NCBI GenBank assembly: GCA_031553935.1 | Contig: JAVBKS010000005.1 | Location: 21,356 to 85,355 of the forward strand | Source of the DNA: JAISDD01 sp031553935 | Lineage (GTDB): Bacteria > Bacillota > Syntrophomonadia > Syntrophomonadales > Syntrophomonadaceae | Direction: 5' to 3' | Length of the DNA: 64,000 bases | In this document: positions 7,472-16,503 of the stretch, one piece after another | Position numbering within the stretch: the first letter of the stretch is position 1 | Layout: the number at the start of each line of letters is the position of its first letter | Made by a program: the position numbers and the translations under genes | Notes under the pieces: model-generated | What the model was told of the DNA's origin: nothing | The model's input: the letters and a program-made list of their open reading frames with translations, nothing else | Databases searched by the model: none

Positions 7472-9910
7472 TTGGATTCAGGTGATTTGTTCAAATCTCT
7501 CGACAAAGTTGTAGATATAGATTTAAAAAAGGAAGTTGAGCGTTCTTTTTTAGAATACTCAATGAGTGTAATCGTCTCCCGAGCATTACCCGATGTGCGC
7601 GATGGATTAAAACCGGTCCATAGAAGAATACTTTACGCTCTATATGATCTGGGAATGACTCATGATAAGCCGCATAAGAAATCGGCCAATATCGTGGGTG
7701 AAGTAATGGGCAAATACCATCCTCATGGAGACAGCGCCATATATCAGACTTTAGTAAAAATGGCACAGACTTTTTCCATGCGTTATCCACTGATTGATGG
7801 CCATGGTAACTTTGGATCAATAGATGGCGATGAAGCTGCGGCCATGCGATACACCGAGTCAAGAATGTCGCGCATTGGCGGTGAACTACTAAAAGACATC
7901 AACAAAGATACCATACTTTGGCGCCCAAACTATGACGATTCCTTAAAAGAGCCCCAGGTACTCCCTGCGCGGATACCGAATTTACTTTTAAACGGTTCAG
8001 CGGGAATCGCGGTCGGCATGGCTACCAATATTCCACCGCATAATCTAACTGAACTGGCTGATGGCATCAAAGCTTATATAGATAATAATGATATCAGTAT
8101 CGATGAATTAATGAAGTATATACCCGGCCCAGATTTTCCAACTGCAGGTATAATGGAAAAACAGGGGATCAAAAAAGCTTATGAAACCGGGCGTGGATCA
8201 ATTAAAATTAGGGCACGGCACCATATTGAGGAATTAAAAGCGGGCAAAAGTGCCGTGATAATTACGGAACTGCCTTATCAGGTAAACAAATCTAAACTAG
8301 TCGAGCGTATTGCCGAATTAGTTAAGGATAAAAAAATTGAAGGTATTACCGATTTAAGAGACGAATCAGACCGCCGCGGAATTAGAGTGGTTATAGAAGT
8401 CAGAAAAGACGTAAACATAGGTATTTTAGTTAACAAGCTTTACAAACATACCCAAATGGAAGATAGTTTTGGGGTTAATATGCTTAGCCTGGTTAATGGG
8501 CAGCCCCAGACCTTAAATCTAAAACAAATGTTAGTGTATTATGTCGAGCATAGAGAAGAAGTAATACGCAATGCCACAACCTATGATTTAAATATTGCAA
8601 AAAACAGAAAGCACATACTAGAAGGATTAAAACTAGCCCTGGATCACATTGACGATATTATTAGTTTAATTAGGAGTTCCAGCAATAGGGAGCAAGCCCG
8701 GACGCAATTAGAAGAGCGTTATGGTTTTACAGAGATACAAGCCAATGCCATCCTCGATATGCGCTTCGTTCAATTAACCGGGTTAGAACGCAGTAAAATC
8801 GATGATGAATTTAATGATCTAGTTAAAAAGATTATTGATTTGGAAGACATCTTGAATAGTCCCTTTAGAGTTAAACAAATAATTAAAGAAGATTTAGACG
8901 ATATTTCTAAACGGTTCGGTGATGAACGTAGAACGGAAATATCGATGTTAGCTAATGATATGAGTGAAGAAGATTTCATTGAAGACCATGAGGTTGTAAT
9001 TACTCTAAGTAATCGGGGCTATGTAAAAAGGCAGCCTCTAGATACATATCGCTCCCAAAGAAGGGGCGGTCGAGGCATTAGTTCAGCCACGATTAAAACT
9101 GAAGACTTTGCTAATGAAATTTTGGTTACCTCGGTTCTTTCCCATATACTGTTTTTCACCAATCAAGGCCGGGTATTTTCGTATCGGGCGCATCATTTGC
9201 CGGAAGCATCTAGAGTAGCAAAGGGATGGGCATTGGTTAATTTCTTGGAGCTGCGCCCTGATGAGAGTGTAACTACCATCATTGATACCAAGACATTTGA
9301 TGAAGATAGAAATCTGTTAATGGTGACCAAAAAAGGTATAATCAAAAAAACCCAGTTTTCTATGTTCGGCAACATTAGGAAAAATGGCCTGATTGCTGTT
9401 AATTTGAAACCGGATGACGAATTGGTTGGAGTTTTGCGCGTAGAAGACGCTGACCAAATAATGATAGCTACTGCTGACGGTTTTACCATAACCTTCGAGC
9501 AAAAACAAGTTAGACCGATGGGAAGAACCGCTACCGGGATTAAAGGTATTAATCTCAGAAGAGGTGACAATGTAATCGGCGTTGATAAATATAGGCAGCA
9601 AGCCAGTGCCCTCTTAGTAACCGAGAATGGCTATGGCAAAAGGGTGCCCTTAGAAGAATTTAAATGTCAGCAACGCGGAGGACGGGGCTTAAAATCAATA
9701 GATTTAACCGATAAAAATGGAACCTTAGTTGCCTTTAAAATTGTTTACCCTGAAGACGAGTTAATGATATTAACCGGCGATGGACAATTGATAAGATTAG
9801 AAGTTAATGATGTATCTCTCCAGAAAAGATATGCGCGCGGTGTATTGTTGATGAGACTTCCCGATGAAGATCGCATAGTAGGAATTGCAAGATTTAATTT
9901 AGACAGATAG
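7472..9910 (+). CDS. gyrA: DNA gyrase subunit A
   Basis: Cleavage and rejoining subunit of gyrase. The 812-aa product carries the quinolone-pocket stretch GKYHPHGDSAIYQTLVKMAQ, the catalytic tyrosine in AAAMRYTESRMS, and a GyrA-box QRRGGRG near residue 530 at the start of the C-terminal DNA-wrapping beta-pinwheel. A second QQRGGRG lies later in the pinwheel. The GyrA-box marks a gyrase rather than topoisomerase IV. The start is TTG after an AGGAGG SD, 23 bases after gyrB. Confidence 0.97.
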   Translation: MDSGDLFKSLDKVVDIDLKKEVERSFLEYSMSVIVSRALPDVRDGLKPVHRRILYALYDLGMTHDKPHKKSANIVGEVMGKYHPHGDSAIYQTLVKMAQTFSMRYPLIDGHGNFGSIDGDEAAAMRYTESRMSRIGGELLKDINKDTILWRPNYDDSLKEPQVLPARIPNLLLNGSAGIAVGMATNIPPHNLTELADGIKAYIDNNDISIDELMKYIPGPDFPTAGIMEKQGIKKAYETGRGSIKIRARHHIEELKAGKSAVIITELPYQVNKSKLVERIAELVKDKKIEGITDLRDESDRRGIRVVIEVRKDVNIGILVNKLYKHTQMEDSFGVNMLSLVNGQPQTLNLKQMLVYYVEHREEVIRNATTYDLNIAKNRKHILEGLKLALDHIDDIISLIRSSSNREQARTQLEERYGFTEIQANAILDMRFVQLTGLERSKIDDEFNDLVKKIIDLEDILNSPFRVKQIIKEDLDDISKRFGDERRTEISMLANDMSEEDFIEDHEVVITLSNRGYVKRQPLDTYRSQRRGGRGISSATIKTEDFANEILVTSVLSHILFFTNQGRVFSYRAHHLPEASRVAKGWALVNFLELRPDESVTTIIDTKTFDEDRNLLMVTKKGIIKKTQFSMFGNIRKNGLIAVNLKPDDELVGVLRVEDADQIMIATADGFTITFEQKQVRPMGRTATGIKGINLRRGDNVIGVDKYRQQASALLVTENGYGKRVPLEEFKCQQRGGRGLKSIDLTDKNGTLVAFKIVYPEDELMILTGDGQLIRLEVNDVSLQKRYARGVLLMRLPDEDRIVGIARFNLDR

Positions 9911-9949
9911 AATTTATGATAAAGTTTCAGTTAAGCAGGAGGAAAAACG

Positions 9950-10834
9950 ATGGCTGAAAAAGGTACTTTTAACGTTAAAGCCGGTTTGGCTCAGATGTTG
10001 AAAGGCGGAGTAATAATGGATGTAACAACTCCTGAACAGGCAAAAATTGCAGAAGCCGCAGGAGCATGTGCAGTAATGGCCTTAGAGAGGGTTCCGGCAG
10101 ACATCCGTGCCACCGGCGGAATTGCAAGAATGGCTGACCCCAGTATAATAATGCGCATTCAGGATGCTGTATCGATACCAGTAATGGCTAAGTGCAGAAT
10201 CGGACATTTCGTTGAAGCCCAGATACTTGAGCACTTGGGAATTGATTATATCGATGAAAGTGAAGTCCTGACCCCGGCAGATGATAAGTATCATGTTGAT
10301 AAAACCCTTTTCAAAGTTCCCTTCGTTTGCGGTGCTCGTAATTTGGGCGAAGCCCTGCGCAGAATCGGAGAAGGAGCAGCTATGATAAGAACTAAGGGCG
10401 AGCCCGGGACGGGTAATATAGTAGAAGCAGTGCGTCATATCAGGCAAGTAAATGATGAAATTCGCTGGGTGAGCAATCTTCCCAAAGATGAACTTATGGC
10501 CGCAGCCAAAGATTTGCAGGCACCATATGAGCTGATTTTAGCGGTTGGGGAAGCGAAACGGCTTCCAGTAGTCAATTTTGCTGCTGGAGGAATTGCAACT
10601 CCGGCGGATGCAGCACTTATGATGCAATTGGGTTGTGATGGAATATTCGTGGGTTCAGGAATATTTAAGTCCGGCGATCCGGCAATCAGAGCCAAAGCGA
10701 TCGTAGCCGCAACGACCTACTATAATGACAGCAAAGTATTAGCTGAGGTCTCACGAGATTTAGGGGAAGCCATGGTAGGAATCGATATCAGCACGATTAG
10801 GCCGGAGGAGAGGATGCAGGAGCGTGGGTGGTAA
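9950..10834 (+). CDS. pdxS: Pyridoxal 5'-phosphate synthase subunit PdxS
   Basis: Synthase barrel of the DXP-independent vitamin B6 pathway. It combines ribose 5-phosphate, glyceraldehyde 3-phosphate and ammonia supplied by PdxT. The 294-aa protein has the catalytic-lysine regions MAKCRIGHFVEAQILE and RTKGEPGTGNIVEAVRHIR and the phosphate-binding FAAGGIATPADAALMMQLG. It follows gyrA by 39 bases with its own SD (AGGAGG), so read-through from the gyrase genes is possible. It overlaps pdxT. Confidence 0.97.
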   Translation: MAEKGTFNVKAGLAQMLKGGVIMDVTTPEQAKIAEAAGACAVMALERVPADIRATGGIARMADPSIIMRIQDAVSIPVMAKCRIGHFVEAQILEHLGIDYIDESEVLTPADDKYHVDKTLFKVPFVCGARNLGEALRRIGEGAAMIRTKGEPGTGNIVEAVRHIRQVNDEIRWVSNLPKDELMAAAKDLQAPYELILAVGEAKRLPVVNFAAGGIATPADAALMMQLGCDGIFVGSGIFKSGDPAIRAKAIVAATTYYNDSKVLAEVSRDLGEAMVGIDISTIRPEERMQERGW

Positions 10835-11393
10835 AACCATCGGCATTCTAGCTCTGCAAGGTGCTTTTTTAGAGCATGAACAGTCTTTGAGAAAATGCAA
10901 AGTAAAGTCTATACAAATCAGAAATAGCTATGAACTTGATCTAATTGACGGCCTAATAATACCCGGAGGAGAAAGCACAGTCATAGGAAAGCTTCTTCTA
11001 GATTACAGGCTCTTTGATAAAATAAAACAAAAGGCTGCGGAAAAATTGCCTATCTTTGGGACCTGCGCCGGAATGATATTAATGGCCAAAGAAATAATAG
11101 ATTATGAACAGCCAAAATTAGGTTTAATGGATATTAAAGTAAAACGCAATGCATTTGGCAGGCAAGTGGAGAGCTTCGAGACCGATTTAGAAATAGACGA
11201 AATTGGGAAAACTAAAGGGGTATTTATCAGAGCTCCATATATAGAATCGCTCTGGGGTGAGGTTAAACCCATGTGCACTTATCAAAAAAAAATAGTGATG
11301 GCCAGACAGGGATCTAATTTGCTGGTGACTGCTTTTCATCCGGAATTGACGGCTGAGACAGTAATTCATGAGTATTTTATAAAGATGCTGTAG
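10824..11393 (+). CDS. pdxT: Pyridoxal 5'-phosphate synthase glutaminase subunit PdxT
   Basis: Class I glutamine amidotransferase that makes ammonia for PdxS. The 189-aa product shows GLIIPGGESTVIGK, the nucleophile cysteine in FGTCAGMILMA and the His-Glu pair in TAFHPELTAE. It starts at GTG and overlaps the end of pdxS by eleven bases, indicating translational coupling and equal production of the two subunits. Confidence 0.96.
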   Translation: MGGKTIGILALQGAFLEHEQSLRKCKVKSIQIRNSYELDLIDGLIIPGGESTVIGKLLLDYRLFDKIKQKAAEKLPIFGTCAGMILMAKEIIDYEQPKLGLMDIKVKRNAFGRQVESFETDLEIDEIGKTKGVFIRAPYIESLWGEVKPMCTYQKKIVMARQGSNLLVTAFHPELTAETVIHEYFIKML

Positions 11394-11416
11394 ATAATAA
11401 TCTTTGCCATTGCAAC

Positions 11417-11445
11417 TTGCCAGGCTTTTTATCATATGATAAAAT
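11417..11445 (+). promoter_or_regulatory. Promoter of the serine T-box operon
   Basis: TTGCCA (11417-11422) and TAAAAT (11440-11445) are spaced by exactly 17 bases. Transcription would start near 11452, giving a leader long enough for the T-box that follows. Confidence 0.6.
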
Positions 11446-11451
11446 TGAGCG

Positions 11452-11676
11452 CAAATTAAATATTATGCTATGAAGGGAATAGTAGAATTAACCGGGTTTA
11501 AGAGAGCTGGTGGCAGGTGTGAACCAGTACGAAGGTGATTCGAATCCACCCCGGAGCATTCGTTATTTGAACGGTGATACCGATACAATCATTAAGTGGA
11601 TGTGAATGACATCAATAAGGGTGGCAACGCGGGAAAAACCTCTCGTCCCTAGTGGGACGAGAGGTTTGCATTTTTA
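11452..11676 (+). promoter_or_regulatory. Serine T-box riboswitch (leader)
   Basis: tRNA-sensing leader that allows read-through when tRNA-Ser is uncharged. Visible parts are the stem I AG-rich element near 11502, GGTGTGAACCAGTACGA, and the specifier region TTCGAATCCACCCC, where TCC followed by A fits a serine codon. The T-box itself is AGGGTGGCAACGCGGG (11618-11633). A perfect 13-bp terminator stem then spans 11637-11649 and 11654-11666 and is followed by a T-rich tract. The specifier was read by pattern, not by folding, but the serine genes downstream agree with it. Confidence 0.92.
11637..11676 (+). terminator. T-box intrinsic terminator
   Basis: Perfect 13-bp stem AACCTCTCGTCCC / GGGACGAGAGGTT with a four-base loop TAGT and a T-rich 3' tract. 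The 5' arm is also available to pair with the T-box bulge region as antiterminator. Confidence 0.9.
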
Positions 11677-11706
11677 TCATCTTTTTGCTTATGAGGAGGA
11701 ATTTAA

Positions 11707-12864
11707 ATGGTGGGCGATCAATATTTGCTGTTACCTGGACCAACGCCCATTCCGGATAGAGTAAAAAGGGCAATGTCTAAGCCCATGATTAATCATCGCG
11801 GTATGGAATTTCGGATAATGCTGGAATACATTATAGAAGAACTGAAAGCGATCCATAAAACGAAAGGGGACATAGCGATATTTCCGGCATCAGGAACCGG
11901 AGGATTAGAAGCTGCTATCGTTAATTTTGTTTCTCCAGGGGATAAAGTCTTGTCAATATCTTCGGGGGTTTTTGGTGATCGTTGGGCAGAAATTGCTGAG
12001 AATTTTGGAGCTCAAGTTGAAAGAGTTGATTTCCCGTGGGGTCAGTCAGTTGATCCGCAAATAATAAAGGAAAAATTAATTAAGGATACTAATGCAAATA
12101 TCAAAGCCATACTAGTTACCCAAAATGAGACTTCGACCGGCATCTATAATGACTTAAAAAGCATTGGCGAAGCAATCGGCTCGCATCCGGCTCTGCTGAT
12201 GGTAGATGCAATTAGCGGTTTAGCAACTATTGATATGGATATGGATGACTGGAATTTAGATGTGGTGATAAGCGGATCCCAAAAAGCATTTATGATTCCT
12301 CCGGGAATTGCGATAATGGCATATAATAAAAAAGCGCTGGCAGCGCATGCGAACTGCAGTGGACCTCGTTTTTATTGGGATCTGACTGCTGTAAGAAAGT
12401 ACCTGGAAAAAGGTCAGACCTCAGTAACTCCGCCTATCTCTTTATACTTTGGGCTTGAAGAGGCATTAATTATGTTTAAAGAAGAAGGCTTGGAGAATAT
12501 TATTTCTAGACATAGGAACTATAGAGATATAGTGCGATGTGCTATCAAGGCTTTAGGTTTAGAATTAATGGCGGCTGATCATTGTGCATCCCCAACGGTT
12601 ACTGCTGTATTTGCGCCGCCGGATATTGGAGCTAACAAAATACGTGAAATGATGTATAAAGATTTTAATATTGTTTTGGCGGGAGGACAGCAAAACTTAG
12701 ATAATAAAATCTTCAGATTCGGACACTTAGGTTATGTTCGGGAATTAGACTTAGTAGCATCTATAGCAGCACTCGAAATAACCCTATCTAGAGTGGGATA
12801 TCCAGTGAATTTAGGTCACTCTGTAAGCAAAGCACTGGAATGCTTAAAAGAAAATATTACTTAG
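11707..12864 (+). CDS. Class V aminotransferase (serine/alanine-glyoxylate type), likely serine biosynthesis
   Basis: PLP-dependent enzyme of 385 aa. The cofactor lysine is in VVISGSQKAFMIPPG and the N-terminus LLPGPTPIPDRV is typical of the alanine-glyoxylate/serine-pyruvate branch. Members of this branch located next to serA in Clostridia are thought to supply the transamination step to serine in place of SerC. It is first in the T-box-controlled operon and is followed by serA and serS, so a role in making serine is inferred from context. True substrate preference cannot be read from sequence. Confidence 0.88.
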   Translation: MVGDQYLLLPGPTPIPDRVKRAMSKPMINHRGMEFRIMLEYIIEELKAIHKTKGDIAIFPASGTGGLEAAIVNFVSPGDKVLSISSGVFGDRWAEIAENFGAQVERVDFPWGQSVDPQIIKEKLIKDTNANIKAILVTQNETSTGIYNDLKSIGEAIGSHPALLMVDAISGLATIDMDMDDWNLDVVISGSQKAFMIPPGIAIMAYNKKALAAHANCSGPRFYWDLTAVRKYLEKGQTSVTPPISLYFGLEEALIMFKEEGLENIISRHRNYRDIVRCAIKALGLELMAADHCASPTVTAVFAPPDIGANKIREMMYKDFNIVLAGGQQNLDNKIFRFGHLGYVRELDLVASIAALEITLSRVGYPVNLGHSVSKALECLKENIT

Positions 12865-12890
12865 AAATGCGAAGGGAGTAGTATTAACCC

Positions 12891-14486
12891 ATGGATCAAA
12901 TAAAAGTTATAGTAACTGAGAAAATTGCCGATGAAGGCATCGCTTTACTGAAGCAAGAAGTAGAGGTCGATTACCGGGACGGGATTGCGCGCGAGGAATT
13001 GTTAGAAATTATTGGCAACTACGACGCTTTAATTGTTAGAAGTGTTACGGATGTTAATGAAGAGCTAGTCAAAAAAGGCGTTCCCCGTTTGAAAATAGTC
13101 GGACGAGCAGGAAATGGCGTTGATAATATTGATGTGGAAGCGTGTACGCGTTTAGGTGTGGTTGTAGCCAACACTCCGGACAGCAATACCATATCGGCAG
13201 CAGAGCAGACCATAAACCTGCTTTTGGCATCATCACGCAAAACTGCATGGGCAAACAATTTTCTCAAAGGTGGGGTCTGGGACCGCAAACCCTTTAGAGG
13301 AGTAGAATTATACGGCAAAACCGTTGGGATTGTTGGTTTGGGAAGAATCGGATCAATGGTTGCGACCAGATTAAAAGCTTTTAATATGAAAGTAATTGCC
13401 TATGATCCCTATATAGCAAACGAACGATTCGAACGCTTCGGCGCCGAAAAAAGAGATTCACTTGAACAATTGGTGAAAGAAGCTGACTTTATTACAGTGC
13501 ATACTCCCCGCAATGAAGAAACCATGCACATGGTTAACGAAGAAGTGCTGAATTTTGCCAAAGAAGGTGTAAGGTTGATAAATTGCGCCCGCGGCGGAAT
13601 TATTAAAGAATCGGCAATCCTTAGTGGTTTGGAATCCGGTAAAGTAGCTAGCGCGGGTCTAGACGTATTCGAAAAAGAACCGGCAACGGGAAACCCACTC
13701 TTCACTTTTGATAATGTAGTAGTTTCACCCCATTTGGGAGCAGATACATTCGAAGCTCAGAAGAGGGTAGGCGAAAACATCGCCGAACAGGTAATAAGAG
13801 CCCTCAAGGGCGAAATCGTTCCTAATGTAGTGAATTTGCCAACCATGCTAACTGAAGAACTGGACTATTTATATCCATATATTCAATTAGCAGAGAAAAT
13901 GGGTTGTGTTTATTACCAATTAGAAAAATCTGCCCTAGATAGAATTGAATTAACCTATAGCGGCCCTATTAGCAGAAATGAAACCCAGATCTTAACGATC
14001 GCCTTTTTAAAAGGACTGCTAAATACAGTAATGAGTGAAAACGTAAGCTATGTTAATGCACGACTTATTGCTGAAGATCGCGGAATAAAGATTTTCGAAA
14101 AAAAAGAAGAACAAACACTTAAGCGCTATAAGAACCTAATCGGAGTAAAACTATATGGCCAAGGTAAAGAAATAGAATTAGCAGGGACTTTATCAAGAGC
14201 TAGGAAACCAATTCTAGTAGAAATTGATGGCTATGAAACCGAGACTCCGTTAGAAGGATATGTATTATTGATTGAGCATCATGATCGACCCAGAGTTATT
14301 GGACCGGTAGCAACGCTTTTAGGTGATCACAGCGTCAACATCGCCGGGATGAAAGTTGCACGCAAAACCAAAGGCGATATCTCGATAATGTTGATAAACG
14401 TTGATAATGACATCGAAGAAAAGGTATTAAACTCCTTAAGTAAGTCTGATGGAGTAATTAATGAAGTAAAGTTACTGCAATTTTAG
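12891..14486 (+). CDS. serA: D-3-phosphoglycerate dehydrogenase
   Basis: Oxidises 3-phosphoglycerate to phosphohydroxypyruvate, the first step of serine synthesis. The 531-aa long form has the NAD site GIVGLGRIGSMVATRLKAF, catalytic regions INCARGGII and GLDVFEKEP, and the histidine in SPHLGADTFEAQ. An intervening ASB-like domain and a C-terminal ACT domain (about 455-530) follow, the latter suggesting serine feedback. It lies 26 bases after the aminotransferase. Confidence 0.96.
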   Translation: MDQIKVIVTEKIADEGIALLKQEVEVDYRDGIAREELLEIIGNYDALIVRSVTDVNEELVKKGVPRLKIVGRAGNGVDNIDVEACTRLGVVVANTPDSNTISAAEQTINLLLASSRKTAWANNFLKGGVWDRKPFRGVELYGKTVGIVGLGRIGSMVATRLKAFNMKVIAYDPYIANERFERFGAEKRDSLEQLVKEADFITVHTPRNEETMHMVNEEVLNFAKEGVRLINCARGGIIKESAILSGLESGKVASAGLDVFEKEPATGNPLFTFDNVVVSPHLGADTFEAQKRVGENIAEQVIRALKGEIVPNVVNLPTMLTEELDYLYPYIQLAEKMGCVYYQLEKSALDRIELTYSGPISRNETQILTIAFLKGLLNTVMSENVSYVNARLIAEDRGIKIFEKKEEQTLKRYKNLIGVKLYGQGKEIELAGTLSRARKPILVEIDGYETETPLEGYVLLIEHHDRPRVIGPVATLLGDHSVNIAGMKVARKTKGDISIMLINVDNDIEEKVLNSLSKSDGVINEVKLLQF

Positions 14487-14547
14487 CTAGAGTTAACCCA
14501 GAGCTATATGAAAACTTATGCTGAAACTTTTTTGTAGGAGGGATAGG

Positions 14548-15828
14548 ATGCTTGATGCAAAATATATCCGTTCTCAGCCGGATGTTGTTGAAGCTTTATT
14601 ACAGAAGAGAAATATAAGTGGTGCCTTGGACAGATTTCTGGTCCTAGATGTGAAGTGGCGCGGTTTACTGACTCAAGTTGAGGAGCGTAAAAACTTTCGC
14701 AATCAGGCATCTCAAGAGGTAGGTCGGCTAAAGAAAAGTGGTGAAAACGCTGAAGATATTATGGAAAGCGTTAGAAAAACCGGAGCAGAGATAAAAGCTT
14801 TAGACGAAGAAATAGCTAGCCTCGAGCTTGAAATAAACGAAATTCTTTTAAGAATTCCTAATTTGCCGCACGAGTCGGTACCAGTTGGAATTGACGAGGA
14901 AAGCAACATTTCTATTCGCAGCTGGGGTGAACGGCGCGAGTTTAACTTTGCTCCCTTAGCACATTGGGATCTGGGCACAAATCTAGATATTCTAGATTTT
15001 GAGCGCGCCGCTAAGCTATCAGGGGCACGATTCACGGTTTACAAGGGACTCGGAGCACGCTTGGAAAGAGCAATAATAAACTTTTTCTTAGACGTTCACA
15101 TAGAACAGCACGGTTACAAAGAAATACTTCCACCTTTTATGGTTAGTGCTGAATGCATGCAGGGTACAGGTCAATTGCCGAAATTTGCCGAGGACATGTT
15201 CAAACTCGAGCAACGTGAAATGTATCTAATTCCAACTGCCGAGGTACCTTTGACTAACCTTTATAGGGAAGAGATATTAACAGCAGAACAATTGCCGCAG
15301 TATTTAACAGCCTATACTCCTTGTTTCAGAGCGGAAGCCGGATCACATGGCCGGGATACGCGTGGGGTGATCAGGCAGCATCAATTTAATAAAGTAGAAT
15401 TAGTTAAAATAGTTACCCCAGAGAATTCATATGCTGAACTCGAAAAACTGACCGCTAATGCCGAAAAGGTATTGCAATTGTTAAAACTCCCTTACCGAGT
15501 AATGCTTTTATCAAGCGGTGATATGGGTTTCTCTGCTGCCAAAACCTACGATATAGAAGTTTGGATGCCGAGCTATGAAGCCTACAAAGAAATTTCTTCC
15601 TGCTCGAATTGTGAAGATTTTCAAGCCCGGCGGGCTAATATTCGTTATCGTCCGGAAGCCAAAGCTAAACCACAATTTGTACACACCCTAAACGGTTCAG
15701 GAGTAGCTGTCGGTCGAACAGTAGCGGCAATACTAGAAAACTATCAACAAGAAGATGGTTCCATAATCATACCGGATGCACTCCAAAGTTATATGAATGG
15801 TGCAAAAGTAATAAAACCGGAGAAATAA
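14548..15828 (+). CDS. serS: Serine--tRNA ligase
   Basis: Class II synthetase that charges tRNA-Ser. It begins MLDAKYIRSQPDVVEALLQK with the long N-terminal coiled-coil arm (about 30-100). Motif 2 is in TPCFRAEAGSHGRDTRGVIR and motif 3 in NGSGVAVGRTVAAILENY. I chose the ATG at 14548, which has GGAGGG upstream; an upstream in-frame ATG at 14518 would add ten residues absent from the family. 426 aa, normal length. It is last in the serine operon, 157 bases before tRNA-Ser. Confidence 0.96.
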   Translation: MLDAKYIRSQPDVVEALLQKRNISGALDRFLVLDVKWRGLLTQVEERKNFRNQASQEVGRLKKSGENAEDIMESVRKTGAEIKALDEEIASLELEINEILLRIPNLPHESVPVGIDEESNISIRSWGERREFNFAPLAHWDLGTNLDILDFERAAKLSGARFTVYKGLGARLERAIINFFLDVHIEQHGYKEILPPFMVSAECMQGTGQLPKFAEDMFKLEQREMYLIPTAEVPLTNLYREEILTAEQLPQYLTAYTPCFRAEAGSHGRDTRGVIRQHQFNKVELVKIVTPENSYAELEKLTANAEKVLQLLKLPYRVMLLSSGDMGFSAAKTYDIEVWMPSYEAYKEISSCSNCEDFQARRANIRYRPEAKAKPQFVHTLNGSGVAVGRTVAAILENYQQEDGSIIIPDALQSYMNGAKVIKPEK

Positions 15829-15909
15829 AGACTAATAAAGCGTCCCTAAGGACGAAGAGAAAGGCCTATTATAAGGAGACCTGCTGAAGATAATAGCAGC
15901 TCCTGGCGG

Positions 15910-15938
15910 TTGACATCGCCATAGGACTGTGCTAAAAT
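15910..15938 (+). promoter_or_regulatory. Promoter of tRNA-Ser(UGA)
   Basis: Perfect TTGACA (15910-15915), a 17-base spacer and TAAAAT (15933-15938), ending 47 bases before the tRNA. Confidence 0.7.
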
Positions 15939-15985
15939 TTTCATTGCGCTAATTGCAAAGCAGATACAAAACTTAATACCCATTT

Positions 15986-16074
15986 GGAGGGCTAGCGAAG
16001 AGGTCATAACGCGGCGGTCTTGAAAACCGTTTGGGTGCAAGCCCACGGGGGTTCGAATCCCTCGCCCTCCGCCA
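15986..16074 (+). tRNA. tRNA-Ser(UGA)
   Basis: Class II tRNA with long variable arm. The acceptor arms GGAGGGC and GCCCTCC pair, and the T arm contains GGTTCGAATCC. The anticodon loop CTTGAAA gives anticodon TGA. CCA is encoded (16072-16074). It follows serS closely. Confidence 0.95.
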
Positions 16075-16080
16075 TTAGGA

Positions 16081-16107
16081 AAAAATCCGCCGTTTGGCGG
16101 TTTTTTT
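16081..16107 (+). terminator. Terminator after tRNA-Ser(UGA)
   Basis: CCGCC-GTTT-GGCGG followed by seven T, with an A-run upstream. Confidence 0.7.
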
Positions 16108-16138
16108 ATGTGAAATAAGGGGATTCGAACCCTGAGAG
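16089..16138 (+). repeat. Imperfect ~50-bp repeat, copy 1
   Basis: Shares TTTGGCG, a seven-T run and AATAAGGGGATTCGAACCCT with copy 2 at 17470-17519. The two copies bracket the dinD fragment. The core contains an inverted tRNA T-arm consensus. Confidence 0.6.
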
Positions 16139-16267
16139 GGCGCGCAGCGTAAAGGAAAATGTCCGGTGGACATTTTCTAGCGAGCGACGAGAGGGCTATG
16201 CCCGAGCGAACCGGCCTGCGAACGAAGAGAAGCAGGGTTATCCCTCGCCCTCCGCCATTTGTTATTG

Positions 16268-16318
16268 TCAACTGAAAACTGGTCCACTCTACCGGTTGAA
16301 AAAGGGTCCAAAAAAAGG
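16268..16318 (+). repeat. Possible insertion-sequence end fragment (left)
   Basis: Contains AACTGGTCCAC-like, ACCGGTT and GGGTCCAAAAAA blocks. A related set in the opposite orientation (GTGGACCAGTT, AACCGGTTTTC, TTTTTTGGCC) lies at 19688-19725. The blocks recall the multiple terminal repeats of IS21-family ends. No istA/istB is present, so only ends would remain. Family assignment is tentative. Confidence 0.35.
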
Positions 16319-16503
16319 TCGTAAATAGGGAAAAACTAGTAACAGATAAAACAAATCAAACAGGTGAAAAGGTCTAATTTTAGTAATTTTTCAAGACCTC
16401 CTTCGTTACACCCTGTGTTTGCATTTATTCCGCAAGTTTAGCATAAGTCTAACTTTGACCTCCTTTGGGAGGTAGCTTCTTTTTAATTCTTTTCTCAATC
16501 TGT

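Larger units (their letters stand above)
16057..16259 (+). repeat. Direct repeat of the tRNA-Ser 3' tail bracketing a 163-bp insert
   Basis: The 20-bp sequence ATCCCTCGCCCTCCGCCATT occurs at 16057-16076 (end of tRNA-Ser) and identically at 16240-16259. Between them lie a terminator, an inverted tRNA T-arm-like piece (GGGATTCGAACCC at 16120-16132) and a perfect hairpin with arms GAAAATGTCC and GGACATTTTC (about 16154-16176). This is the structure left by a site-specific or tRNA-targeted insertion. Similar sequence is common beside clostridial tRNA genes, in my recollection. Confidence 0.7.

Noticed and set aside
7491..7862. 123-codon frame antisense to gyrA
   Set aside because: Shadow of a strongly conserved gene.
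9193..9570. 125-codon frame antisense to gyrA
   Set aside because: Shadow frame; the plus strand encodes the GyrA pinwheel.
15846..16271. 141-codon frame across the tRNA-Ser region on the minus strand
   Set aside because: It translates the antisense of tRNA-Ser and its duplicated tail; a well-known type of false gene next to tRNAs.
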